Source of the DNA: a virus
Direction: 5' to 3' (one strand)
IMG/VR virus record: IMGVR_UViG_3300035670_001363
Location: 1-21,811 of that record
DNA: 21,811 nucleotides
In this document: positions 8,011-16,314 of the stretch, in pieces
Layout: every line of letters begins with the position of its first letter
How positions within the stretch are numbered: the first letter of the stretch is position 1
Position numbers and translations under genes: made by a program
Notes under the pieces: model-generated
What the model was told of the DNA's origin: nothing
The model's database searches: none
Seen by the model: only the letters and a program-made list of their open reading frames with translations

Positions 8011-8032
8011 AGCCCGCTGCCGCGGGCTTTTT
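8011..8032 (+). terminator. Second terminator-like hairpin before the tail tube gene
   Basis: AGCCCGC (8011-8017) pairs with GCGGGCT (8022-8028), 7 bp with a 4-base loop, followed by a T run (8028-8032). It lies only 27 bases after the previous hairpin and just upstream of AAAGG (8041-8045) and the tail tube ATG. No clear promoter is visible between the hairpins and the gene. Confidence 0.75.
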
Positions 8033-8053
8033 CACATCTGAAAGGCCCTCACC

Positions 8054-8707
8054 ATGGCTCAAGTCCCCACCGGCACCACCATTGCCATCGCCACCGCGTT
8101 CGCCGCGGCCCTGGCCGTCTCGGCCGCCTCCAACGCCGCCGAGTGCGTGCTGTCCATGGCCAGCACCGCTGGCTTGGTCAACGGCGACATCGTCGAAATC
8201 ACCAGCGGCTGGGGCCGGCTGAACAAGCGCGTCGCTCGCGTCAAGGCGCTGGTCGCCAACACCAGCATCACGCTGGAAGGCATCGACACCACCAACACCA
8301 CCTACTACCCGGCCGGCAGCGGCACCGGTAGCGTGCGCAAGGTCAACACCTGGCAGACCATCGACAAGGTCACCGCCATCACCAGCTCGGGCGGCGACCC
8401 CATCACCGTCGACTACAAGTACCTGGACAGCGACGTTCGCTACTCCATCAACGACGGCTTCAACGCGCAGAGCTACCAGCTCACCATCGACGCCGACGCC
8501 ATCGGCGGCGCCGGCTACAACGCGTTGCGCACCCTTACCGAGGTGCAGAGCGACACCGCGCTGCGCGTCACCACCCGCTCGGGCCAGGTCAACCTGGTCC
8601 CCTGCACCGTGGCGCTGAACGAGGCGGTGCAGATGAACGACGGCCAGATCAACACCGTCTCGGCCGCCTTCAACGGCAACAACCGCCTGACCCGCTACGC
8701 CAGCTGA
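8054..8707 (+). CDS. Major tail tube protein
   Basis: This 217-residue protein is the probable tail tube subunit. It is beta-rich with Gly/Ser/Thr-rich turns (NGDIVEITSGWGRLNKRVARV; SSGGDPITVDYKYLDSDVRY), and its C-terminal half (about residues 128-217) follows the usual tail tube pattern, with repeated short strands and the end QMNDGQINTVSAAFNGNNRL. Position right before the tail assembly chaperone pair and the tape measure gene strongly supports the call. The N-terminal Ala-rich stretch is not a convincing signal peptide. AAAGG at 8041-8045 precedes the ATG by eight bases. Like the capsid gene, it stands alone between hairpins. Confidence 0.87.
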   Translation: MAQVPTGTTIAIATAFAAALAVSAASNAAECVLSMASTAGLVNGDIVEITSGWGRLNKRVARVKALVANTSITLEGIDTTNTTYYPAGSGTGSVRKVNTWQTIDKVTAITSSGGDPITVDYKYLDSDVRYSINDGFNAQSYQLTIDADAIGGAGYNALRTLTEVQSDTALRVTTRSGQVNLVPCTVALNEAVQMNDGQINTVSAAFNGNNRLTRYAS

Positions 8708-8731
8708 TCGTGCTGGTTCCCTGAGCACCGA

Positions 8732-8774
8732 CCCGGCCGGGTTCTCTTCCTTCGCGGGGAGAGGCCCGGCCGGG
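8732..8774 (+). other. Large inverted-repeat hairpin after the tail tube gene
   Basis: The ten-base palindrome CCCGGCCGGG occurs at 8732-8741 and again at 8765-8774. The sequence between them (TTCTCTTCC and GGGGAGAGG) also pairs with one bulge and some G-T pairs, so the whole can fold as a stem of about 17 bp with a small loop. No T run follows, so this is not a standard terminator. It could protect the tail tube mRNA 3' end or pause transcription. Confidence 0.6.
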
Positions 8775-8814
8775 CACGGGCATGTTCTTCCTCACCCCGC
8801 GAAAGACCCCACCC

Positions 8815-9201
8815 ATGGCCACCATCCTCCTGGGCAAGCGCCCCGACACCTTCGCCCCCTTCGACGTCAAGTTCAAGGCTCCCGACGGCCGCGACCTCGT
8901 CATCCCCGCCGTCGCCTTCAAGTACCGCAGCCGCAAGGAGTTCGCTGCGCTGGTGGACGGCGTCAACGCGCGCCAGGGCTACCAGCCCGAGGCCGGCGAG
9001 ACCTTCAGCCTCGCCAAGGTCTTTGAGGCCGCCGACGGCAAGAGCAGCGACCTGCTGGCCGACAGCATCAAGGCCTGGGGCCTGGAGGAGCCGCTCACCC
9101 GGCAGACCTTCGAGCAGATCGTCGACGAAATGCCCGCCGCCTTCGCTGCCCTGTGGGAGTGCTACGCCGCTGCCGCGCGCGACGGCCGCTTGGGAAACTG
9201 A
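8815..9201 (+). CDS. Tail assembly chaperone, short form (gpG-like)
   Basis: This 128-residue protein is the probable equivalent of lambda gpG, the tail assembly chaperone that coats the tape measure protein while the tube polymerises. It is a small acidic/helical protein with the segment FDVKFKAPDGRDLVIPAVAFKYRSRKEF in its first half (about residues 14-42). The frame is open to an ATG at 8782, but the ATG at 8815 begins with MATILLGKRPDTF, fits the family better and is preceded by GAAAG at 8801-8805. Its last codons, GGA AAC TGA, contain the slippery heptamer GGGAAAC. A -1 slip there produces the longer form ending at 9521. The gene lies between tail tube and tape measure, as expected. Confidence 0.88.
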   Translation: MATILLGKRPDTFAPFDVKFKAPDGRDLVIPAVAFKYRSRKEFAALVDGVNARQGYQPEAGETFSLAKVFEAADGKSSDLLADSIKAWGLEEPLTRQTFEQIVDEMPAAFAALWECYAAAARDGRLGN

Positions 9202-9521
9202 AGAAGGCCGCCCACGCCGCCTATTTCCAGGCGCCGTCGGGCGGCATTGCCGGCGGCCTGTTCGACGCCGCCGACTACGACCTCGACCACGTCGAGCTCT
9301 GGCCCGAGAACTGGCCCGCCTGGCGGCTCTTCAGCCGCCTCGCCACGCAGTGGCGCATCGCCATGAACGGCCCCACGGGCCTGGACTACCAGCCGCTCAT
9401 GCGGCTGCTCGACCTGGAAGACCTCGGCCCTGCCGACTGGCAGGACCGATTCGACGACGTGCGCGTGCTGGAGGCAGCCGCGCTGGAGCAAATGCGCTCC
9501 AAGGACCCCGTGTCCACCTGA
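8815..9521 (+). CDS. Tail assembly chaperone, frameshift fusion (gpGT-like)
   Basis: This is the extended form, made when ribosomes slip -1 on GGGAAAC at 9192-9198. Residues 1-128 are shared with the short form. Translation then continues from CTG at 9198 as LKKAAHAAYFQAP and adds 107 residues, for 235 in total. The added part has SGGIAGGLFDAADYDLDHV, ELWPENWPAWRLFSRLATQW and GLDYQPLMRLLDLEDL, resembling the DUF1799-type T segment found after tail chaperones. The -1 frame has no convincing start of its own: upstream in-frame codons lie inside the G gene and give a low-complexity Arg-rich peptide. Known family behaviour is that the T part binds tail tube protein while G binds the tape measure. 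Confidence 0.85.
9192..9245 (+). promoter_or_regulatory. Programmed -1 ribosomal frameshift signal
   Basis: In the zero frame the heptamer reads G GGA AAC (9192-9198), directly before TGA at 9199-9201. This is the X XXY YYZ pattern, close to lambda's GGGAAAG. After an 8-base spacer, GCCGCCC (9207-9213) can pair with GGGCGGC (9239-9245) in a 7-bp all-GC stem. An inner stem CGCCT/AGGCG (9218-9222 with 9229-9233) can stack within it. This is a good candidate stimulatory structure. Confidence 0.85.
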
Positions 9522-9551
9522 CTCTCTGAAATCCAACCAAGGCCCCACCGA

Positions 9552-12500
9552 ATGAGCGACGACCGCAAAGTCCGCCTCGGCATCACCGCAGACAGCGCTG
9601 AAGCCGAGGGCGCGTTCGCGCGCGTCGAGCAGGCCGCCAAGAAGACCGCCCGCGGCGTGGCCGAGGCTGGCGCCCAAGGTGCCAAGGGCATGGACGGCAT
9701 CGGCGCCGGTGCTGATGCCGCTGCCAAGAAGGTCGACCGCGGTACCCAGTCCATCGTCCGCAGCATCGAGCGCGCCACCGCGGCCATCCAGGCGGGTGGC
9801 CGTGGCACGGCCGACTACTTCGAACAGATCGCCAAACAGCGCGGCGGCAATGCCGAGCTGCTCAAGCCCTACATCGAGCAACTGCGCCAGGCCGAGCGGG
9901 CCCAGGCCAGTGCCACGCAAGGCCTCGGCAACATGGGCCTGTCGGCGAAGCAGACCGCCGCCGCTCTGCGCGGCGTGCCGGCCCAGTTCACCGACATCGC
10001 CACGTCCATCGCCAGCGGCCAGCAGCCGCTCACCGTGCTGCTGCAGCAGGGCGGCCAGCTGAAGGACATGTTCGGTGGCGTTGGCAATGCCGCGCGGGCT
10101 CTGGGCGGCTATGTGGTCGGGCTCATCAATCCCTTCACGCTGGCCGCAGCGGCAGCCGGCGCGCTGGCCTATGGCTTCCTGCAAGGCGGCGACGAAGCGC
10201 GCGACTTCAACCGCGCCCTCATCCTCAGCGGCAACCAGTCAGGCACGACCGCCGATCGCCTCACCGCCATGGCCGAGCGCATGGACCGCCTCGGCACCAC
10301 GCAGTCGGCTGCCACAGCCGCGCTGCGCGAATTCGTGCAGGTCGGCGTCAGCGCAGCCAATGGCATCGACCGCTTCGCGCTCGCCGCCATCAAGCTCGAG
10401 CAGGTCGGCGGCCCCGCGGTGGAGAAAACCGCCAAGGCTTTTGCTGAACTGCAGAAGTCCCCGCTGGAGGCTGCCCTCAAGCTCAACGAAGCGCAGAACT
10501 TCCTCAGCAAGTCCACCTACGAGCAGATCCAGGCCCTGGAGCAGGCAGGCCGCACCACCGAGGCCGCGCGTCTCGCGCAAGACAGCTACGCCCAGGCCAT
10601 CGAGGAACGCACGCCCCGCCTGCTCGAGAACCTCGGTCTCATCGAGCGCGCCTGGCTCGGCATCAAGAAGGGTGCCGCGGAAGCCATCGACAACACGCTG
10701 CTCAGCATCGGCCGCCAACAATCCACCGCCGCGCAGCTGGCCGAGGCGGTGCGCGAGCGCAACAACGCCCGGCTCACCCAGCAGCAGCAAGGCGCCAACG
10801 GCGGCGGCGGTCTCATCGGCCGCCTCATCGCCAGCCGCGCTGCCGACGAAGAGCGCGCCCAGGACGCCCGCATAGCGGGCCTGAACCGCCAGCTCCTCAT
10901 CGAGAGCGAGATCAACGCCGAGCAGGCCGAGCGCAAGCGCCTGGTCGAGGCCAACGTCGAGGCGGACAGGGAGCTCGAGCGTTTGGGTATCAAGCGCCTC
11001 AGCCAGTCCCAGCAGGAGGAGGCTTTGCGCCGCAAGCTGGTCGCGGCTGGCAAGGACGACGAGACCATTCAGAAGGCCATCGCTGCGCTGCGCGAGAAGA
11101 ACGCCGACAAGAAGGGTGCCGCCGCCGCCAACCGCGAGCTGGAGCGCGAAGCCGCCCTGCTGGAAAAGCTCTCCGGCCTCAGTGGCAGCTACTACCGCGA
11201 CCTCGACAGCCTCAACCAGGCCTGGCGCCGCGGCTCCATCACCCAGGAGCAGTACGTCGCCGCGGTCAATGAGCTCACCGATGCCCAGCCCTTCGCCATC
11301 AAGGCCGAGAAGGACCGTGCAGCCGCCATCGCCGAGGGCGTGAAGCTCATCGAGCAGGGCCAGGCCGCCTACGACCGCTACCTCGCCACGCTCAACCAGA
11401 GCGCCGACGGCATTGCCCGCCAGGTCACGCAGCTGGAAGACGAAGAGCGCGCCGCCGCGCTGGCGGCCGCCAGCAATCTCAGCCTGGCCCAGGCCATCCA
11501 CGAGGTTGCCATCGCGCGCCTGGTCGACGAGCAGGAGAAGGCCAAGAACGACCCGGCCGCCGTCGCGGCCCTTCAGCGCGAGATCGACAAGCGCCGCGAA
11601 CTCATCGGCCTCATCGGCGGCAAGGAGGCGCGCGAGGCCTCCATCAAGGCCGCCGAGGACGCCAGCAAGCGCCTCACCGACTTCCTGGACCCCAGCAAGG
11701 CCGAGACCTTCGGCGAGGCACTCACGCGCGCGTTCGACGGCGCCGGCAACAGCCTGGCCAAGCTCAGCAACAGCCTGCAGAACTACGCGGTGCAGCAGCA
11801 GCGCCTGGCGCAGGCGCAGGCGGACATCAGCAAGATCGACGGCGACAAGGAGCCCGCCAAGAAGCTGGCGGCTCAGCTCAAGCTGAACCAGGACGCCCAG
11901 CGCAGCCAGATCGCCCTCTACGGCAACATGGCCGGCGCCGCCAAGGGCTTCTTCGCCGAGGGCACCAAGGGCTACAAGGCGCTGGAGGCGGCCGAGACCG
12001 CCTTCCGCGCCTACCAGCTGGCCAGCGACCTCGTGAAGGGCGCCAGCGCCGCTGCGGTGGCCGTGGCCAACCAGGCCCAGGGCGATCCCTACACCGCCTG
12101 GTTCCGCATGGCGGCCATGGCAGCTGCGATGGCATCGCTGGGCTTTGTCGTCACCGGCGGCCTGGCCAGCGGCCCCAGCGGCGGCGGCGACGGCGCCAAG
12201 GTCGCCACCGGTACCGGCACGGTCTTCGGCGACGCCGAGGCCAAGAGCGAGAGCATCGCCCGCGCCACCGACCGCCTGGCCGACACCGCGCGCCTGCAGC
12301 TCAGCACCCAGAGCGGCATGCTGGCCGCGCTGCGCAACATCGAGAACAGCATCGGCGGCATCACGAACCTGGTGCTGCGCGGGCAGTCGGCAGCGAGCGC
12401 ATCGGAGCAGTTCGGCATCGTCGAGGGCAAGTCGGTCAACAGCAGCGCCGCGCTCGGGGCGCAGCTGTTGGCGGGCGGCGCCATCGGCGGCATGGTCTAC

Positions 12501-14720
12501 GCGCTGGACAAGGCCTTGCTCGGCGGCAAGCTCACCACTGCGCTTTTTGGGACCAAGACCCGCATCACCGGCAACGGTCTGTTCGCCGGCGCGCAAGACC
12601 TCGGCAGCATCGTCGACAGCGGCCTGAGCCTTCAGGACTACGCCGACGTCAACACCACGAAGAAGTTCTTCGGCATCAAGACCAGCAACCGCAACAGCAC
12701 GGTCTACCAGGACGCCGACCCCCAGCTGCAGCAGCAGTTCGGCCAGGTCTTCAAGAACTTCTACGACGCCATTTCGCTGGCCGCCGGCCCGCTCGACCTG
12801 GCCTTGGCCGACGTGTCCAGTCGTCTGGACAGCTTCGTGGTCGACATCGGCAAGATCGACCTCAAGGGCCTCACGGGCGAGGAGATCCAGGAGAAGCTCG
12901 GCGCGGTGCTGGGTGCCGCCGGCGACAGCATTGCCGAGGCCGCCATTCCCGGCCTGCAGGCCTTCCAGAACGTCGGCGAGGGCTACTTCGAGACGGTCAT
13001 CCGCGTGGCCAGCGGCATCGAGACGGCCGAGGCTGCGCTGGAGCTGCTGGGCATCGGCGCCGTCAGCTTCAGCGACATCGCGCGCAAGCAGGGCGACGTG
13101 GCCGCCGAGATCGTGCGCCAGTCCATCGCCGCCTACGAAAGCCTGGACGGAAGCCTCTCCAGCGTGGGCGCCCTGGTCAACACCCTCGACGGTGCCGCCG
13201 AAGACCTGGTCGATGCCTACACCGCCCTGGTCGACGTGCGCGACATCCTGATCGCCGTCGGCGTCAGCGGCGACAGCCTCACCGCCGCCATGCTGCGCGG
13301 CGCGGGCGGGCTGGAGGCGCTGCAGACCTCGCTGGGCGACTACTTCGAGAACTTCTTCAGCGAGGCCGAGCGCAAGGCCGCCGGCCGCAGCCAGCTGCAG
13401 GGCCAGTTCGACCGCCTGGGCCTGGGCGCGCTGCCCGAGACGCGTGCCGCCTTCCGCGCCATCGTCGAGGGGGTCGACACCAGCACCGAGGCCGGCCAGA
13501 AGCTGTATGCCCAGCTGCTCGGCCTGAGCGGCGCCTTTGCCGAGCTGGTGCCCGCCGTCGCTTCAGTGGCCGACACCACGGCCGAGACCGTGCGCCGCCT
13601 CACCCAGAGCTACGCCGACAGCCGCGCGCAGCTGGAGGTCGAGCTGCTGCGCGCCACCGGCAACGAGACCGGCGCCCGCGAGCGCGAGCGCGCCAACCAG
13701 CTCGCCCGCGACACGGCCGGCCTCAGCGCCACCGACGCCGCCGCGGTGGCCGCGCTCTACGACTACAACCGCGCGCTGCGCGACCAGATCGACGCCGCCC
13801 GCGCCGCCACCGAAGCGCAGCGCGTCATCGAGGCCGCGCAGAAGAGCGCCGCCGAGTCGCTCAAGCGCACCTTCGACGACCTGGCCGGCACCCGCTTCGA
13901 CCTGGAGAACCAGCTGCTCGGGATCAGCGGCCAGGCCGATGAGGTGCTGCGCCGCACGCGCGAGCGCGAGCTGGCCAAGCTCACCACCGGCCTGGGCGCC
14001 GAGGAGGCGGCGCGCGTCACCGCGGCCTATGACCTCAACGCCGAGCTGCGCCGCCAGATCGAGGCCACCACCGCCGCCAAGGCGGCCGCCGAGGAGCTAG
14101 CGCGCACCCAGGCCCAGGCGGCCGAGGAAGCCCAGCGCGCCGCCGAGCAGTTCCGCAGCGCGTGGCAGTCGATCACCGACACGCTGTTCGAGGAAGCCGC
14201 GCGCATCCGCGGCCTGCTTACCGGCGGCGGCGCCGAAAGCCTGGCCAGTGCGCAAAGCCGCTTCGCCATCACCACCGCACAGGCCCGCGCCGGCGACCAG
14301 GAGGCCGCCAAGCTCCTGCCCGGCCTCAGCCAGACCCTGCTGCAGCTGGCGGAGGAGGGCGCCGCCAGCCTGCTGGACCTGCAGCGCATCCGCGCCCAGG
14401 TCGCCGGCAGCCTGGAGCAGACCGGCCTGGGCCTGACCGGCCGCTTCGGCCTCACGGTGCCCAAGTTCGAAGTGGGCACCAACTACGTGCCCAAGGACAT
14501 GCTGGCCCTCATCCACGAGGGCGAGGCCATCGTGCCGCGGGCCTACAACCCGGCCGCCGGCGGCAGCGAAGGCAGCGCCCAGGTGGTGGCCGAGCTGCGC
14601 GCGCTGCGCGAGGACAACAAGGCCCAGGCCCTGGCCATCGTGAAGCTGCAGGCCGAGCTGAACAAGGTCCTCAAGCGCTGGGACACCGAGGGTCAGCCTC
14701 CGGAAAGGCTTGAGGCATGA
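9552..14720 (+). CDS. Tail tape measure protein
   Basis: This 1722-residue protein sets tail length and is ejected with the DNA. The N-terminal part carries the lambda-type tape measure block: AKQTAAALRGVPAQFTDIA, SGQQPLTVLLQQGGQLKDMFG and a hydrophobic segment NPFTLAAAAAGALAYGF (about residues 135-215). A long helical region follows (about 280-820), then a second hydrophobic stretch around 835-875 (AAMAAAMASLGFVVTGGLASG). Two tandem 90-residue repeats lie near 1350-1529. The C-terminus has VPKFEVGTNYVPKDMLALIH and EGEAIVPRAYNP, a common end motif of these proteins. At about 0.15 nm per residue the helix would span up to about 260 nm, so a long tail is expected. AAGG at 9539-9542 precedes the ATG. 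The stop overlaps the next gene as ATGA. Confidence 0.95.
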   Translation: MSDDRKVRLGITADSAEAEGAFARVEQAAKKTARGVAEAGAQGAKGMDGIGAGADAAAKKVDRGTQSIVRSIERATAAIQAGGRGTADYFEQIAKQRGGNAELLKPYIEQLRQAERAQASATQGLGNMGLSAKQTAAALRGVPAQFTDIATSIASGQQPLTVLLQQGGQLKDMFGGVGNAARALGGYVVGLINPFTLAAAAAGALAYGFLQGGDEARDFNRALILSGNQSGTTADRLTAMAERMDRLGTTQSAATAALREFVQVGVSAANGIDRFALAAIKLEQVGGPAVEKTAKAFAELQKSPLEAALKLNEAQNFLSKSTYEQIQALEQAGRTTEAARLAQDSYAQAIEERTPRLLENLGLIERAWLGIKKGAAEAIDNTLLSIGRQQSTAAQLAEAVRERNNARLTQQQQGANGGGGLIGRLIASRAADEERAQDARIAGLNRQLLIESEINAEQAERKRLVEANVEADRELERLGIKRLSQSQQEEALRRKLVAAGKDDETIQKAIAALREKNADKKGAAAANRELEREAALLEKLSGLSGSYYRDLDSLNQAWRRGSITQEQYVAAVNELTDAQPFAIKAEKDRAAAIAEGVKLIEQGQAAYDRYLATLNQSADGIARQVTQLEDEERAAALAAASNLSLAQAIHEVAIARLVDEQEKAKNDPAAVAALQREIDKRRELIGLIGGKEAREASIKAAEDASKRLTDFLDPSKAETFGEALTRAFDGAGNSLAKLSNSLQNYAVQQQRLAQAQADISKIDGDKEPAKKLAAQLKLNQDAQRSQIALYGNMAGAAKGFFAEGTKGYKALEAAETAFRAYQLASDLVKGASAAAVAVANQAQGDPYTAWFRMAAMAAAMASLGFVVTGGLASGPSGGGDGAKVATGTGTVFGDAEAKSESIARATDRLADTARLQLSTQSGMLAALRNIENSIGGITNLVLRGQSAASASEQFGIVEGKSVNSSAALGAQLLAGGAIGGMVYALDKALLGGKLTTALFGTKTRITGNGLFAGAQDLGSIVDSGLSLQDYADVNTTKKFFGIKTSNRNSTVYQDADPQLQQQFGQVFKNFYDAISLAAGPLDLALADVSSRLDSFVVDIGKIDLKGLTGEEIQEKLGAVLGAAGDSIAEAAIPGLQAFQNVGEGYFETVIRVASGIETAEAALELLGIGAVSFSDIARKQGDVAAEIVRQSIAAYESLDGSLSSVGALVNTLDGAAEDLVDAYTALVDVRDILIAVGVSGDSLTAAMLRGAGGLEALQTSLGDYFENFFSEAERKAAGRSQLQGQFDRLGLGALPETRAAFRAIVEGVDTSTEAGQKLYAQLLGLSGAFAELVPAVASVADTTAETVRRLTQSYADSRAQLEVELLRATGNETGARERERANQLARDTAGLSATDAAAVAALYDYNRALRDQIDAARAATEAQRVIEAAQKSAAESLKRTFDDLAGTRFDLENQLLGISGQADEVLRRTRERELAKLTTGLGAEEAARVTAAYDLNAELRRQIEATTAAKAAAEELARTQAQAAEEAQRAAEQFRSAWQSITDTLFEEAARIRGLLTGGGAESLASAQSRFAITTAQARAGDQEAAKLLPGLSQTLLQLAEEGAASLLDLQRIRAQVAGSLEQTGLGLTGRFGLTVPKFEVGTNYVPKDMLALIHEGEAIVPRAYNPAAGGSEGSAQVVAELRALREDNKAQALAIVKLQAELNKVLKRWDTEGQPPERLEA
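13599..14138 (+). repeat. Two tandem 90-residue repeats within the tape measure gene
   Basis: Residues about 1350-1439 and 1440-1529 align without gaps at a period of 90 residues (270 bases). Shared positions include a LE..LL motif (L1361 and L1451), RERE-type charged segments, a GL turn, YD.N..LR.QI and Ala-rich helix ends. Boundaries are approximate. The copies have diverged clearly at both protein and DNA level, so this is an old internal duplication. Confidence 0.7.
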
Positions 14721-15619
14721 CCCCGCTGCGCATCGTCCAGCCGCTGCCCGTCAGCGACAGCGTGCTCGTCGCCACCGACGTTCCCGAGAGCGCCTACCCG
14801 GTCTGGAGCGCCGGCGCCACCTACGGCATCACCGACCGCGTGCACCTGGTCAGCACCCACAAGGTCTACGAAAGCGCCATCAACGGCAACACCGGCAACA
14901 ACCCGGCCAGCAGCCTCAACTGGGTCGAGGTCGGCCCCACGAACCGCTGGGCGCTGTTCGACCGCAGCAACAGCACGCAGACCGCGCAGGCCAACGCCTT
15001 CTACTACCGCCTGCAGCCCACCGGCGGGTTCAACAGCCTGGCGCTGTTGGGCCTCACCGGCGCGCAGACCCTGCGCGTGCGTGTGACGCACCCCACGCTG
15101 GGCAGCCTGTACGACCGCACGCTCGACCTCACCAGCCTGCCCGCGCAGGCCGGCTGGTGGGAGTGGTTCTACGGCACCCGCCGCGGCCCCTCGCTGGCGG
15201 TGCTGATGGACCTGCCGGGCGTCATCGGCGCCGAGCTGCGCATCGACGTGACCGGCACCACGGCGCTGGCCGCTGGCGTGCTGGTATTCGGCCAGGCCAA
15301 AGAGCTGGGCATCGCCGTGCGCCAGGGTGCGCGCGTCGGCATTCAGGACTACAGCCGCAAGGAGACCAGCCCCTTCGGCGACACGGTGCTGGTGCAGCGC
15401 GCGTTTGCCAAGCGCGCCAGCTTCGACGTGCCGGTGCTGGCCGAGCTGGTCGACGAGGCCGTCGACTTCCTCACCTCCATCCGCGCCACCCCCTGCCTCT
15501 TCATCGGGAGCGGCCGCTACGAATCGACCGTGCTCTACGGCTTCTACAAGGAGTTCGACGTGAACATCGCCTACGCCACGGTGAGCGAGTGCTCGCTGCA
15601 GATCGAAGGGCTCACCTGA
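14717..15619 (+). CDS. Minor tail protein with a carbohydrate-binding-like module
   Basis: I recognise the architecture but not a specific family. The protein has 300 residues. Residues about 27-82 form a small module (YPVWSAGATYGITDRVHLV, then VYES, GNTGNNP, WVEVG, NRWALFD) that resembles the chitin-binding (CBM5/12) type found in phage tail proteins. The middle (about 83-215) is beta-rich and hydrophobic. The C-terminal part contains FAKRASFDVPVLAELVDEAVDFL and CLFIGSGRYESTVLYGFYKEF, which looks like a structural tail domain. It starts by ATGA overlap with the tape measure gene, the place where distal tail or tip proteins are normally encoded, so a role in the tail tip is likely. Host-surface polysaccharide contact through the N-terminal module is an inference. 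Confidence 0.78.
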   Translation: MTPLRIVQPLPVSDSVLVATDVPESAYPVWSAGATYGITDRVHLVSTHKVYESAINGNTGNNPASSLNWVEVGPTNRWALFDRSNSTQTAQANAFYYRLQPTGGFNSLALLGLTGAQTLRVRVTHPTLGSLYDRTLDLTSLPAQAGWWEWFYGTRRGPSLAVLMDLPGVIGAELRIDVTGTTALAAGVLVFGQAKELGIAVRQGARVGIQDYSRKETSPFGDTVLVQRAFAKRASFDVPVLAELVDEAVDFLTSIRATPCLFIGSGRYESTVLYGFYKEFDVNIAYATVSECSLQIEGLT

Positions 15620-16314
15620 TGCCCATCGACGCACTGCCCCCGGCCCCTCAGCCGACCGACGACACCGCGACCTTCAACGCCAAGGCCTTCGCCTTGATCG
15701 CGGCCCTGGCCGGCTTTGTGACGCAAGCCAATGCCTTGGGGGCCGGCGCCACCGCGGATGCCGCTGCGGCTCTGGCTGCGCGCATCGCAGCCGAGCTGGC
15801 CGAGGTGAATGCCGAGGCTGCGCAGACCGCTGCCCAGACCGCCGCCGCGCAGTCGGCGCAATCCGCCGGCGCCGCCCCCTGGGTGGCCGCTACGAATTAC
15901 GCCACCGGCACGCTCGCGGCCAGTCTGGTCACGGGCCTCGTCTACCGCCGCAAGGCCCCCGGCGGCGTCACGGCCACCGATCCTGCCAGCGACCCGACCA
16001 ACTGGTGGCTGGCCGTCATCTCCGCCCCGCTCTACCGGCCCGAGACCGGCGCGACCGCCACCGGCGAGGTCAACGTCGACCACGGCCTGCGCTACGCAGG
16101 CGCGCAGAACCTCAACATGCCCGCGCCGGGCTCGCTGGCCGTGGGCGACATCTTGTGGGTGCGCGTCGAGAACGGGCGTACCGACAACTACCTGACCCTG
16201 AACGGGGCCAAGGTCAACGGCGAAACCCAGGCCGATGACCGCCTGAACCTCAACGACCGTTTCGCGGCCGTGTGCTGCCGCTGGACCGGCGCCACCTATG
16301 GATGGAGCATCTGA
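15619..16314 (+). CDS. Tail fibre-like protein with a carbohydrate-binding-like module
   Basis: This 231-residue protein is probably a minor tail or short fibre component. Residues about 40-85 are Ala/Glu/Gln-rich and helical (AARIAAELAEVNAEAAQTAA), which suggests a trimeric coiled coil. Residues 87-133 (PWVAATNYATGTLAASLV, VYRRKAPGG, DPTNWWLAV) look like the small aromatic-rich carbohydrate-binding-like module common in phage fibres. The C-terminal 100 residues are beta-rich (VNVDHGLRYAGAQNLNMPAP, ILWVRVENGRTDNYLTLNG). The start overlaps the preceding stop as TGATG, and the stop overlaps the next start the same way. An upstream extension of this frame to 14710 only shadows the previous gene and is rejected. 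Exact function unknown. Confidence 0.8.
   Translation: MPIDALPPAPQPTDDTATFNAKAFALIAALAGFVTQANALGAGATADAAAALAARIAAELAEVNAEAAQTAAQTAAAQSAQSAGAAPWVAATNYATGTLAASLVTGLVYRRKAPGGVTATDPASDPTNWWLAVISAPLYRPETGATATGEVNVDHGLRYAGAQNLNMPAPGSLAVGDILWVRVENGRTDNYLTLNGAKVNGETQADDRLNLNDRFAAVCCRWTGATYGWSI

Noticed and set aside
9153-9197. Independent start for the second tail chaperone frame
   Set aside because: The only upstream codons lie inside the G gene with no ribosome binding site, while a correctly phased slippery heptamer explains expression by frameshift.
10239-12596. A 785-codon minus-strand frame inside the tape measure gene
   Set aside because: It mirrors the Ala/Glu-rich helical coding pattern of the tape measure gene and shows no start signal or motif.
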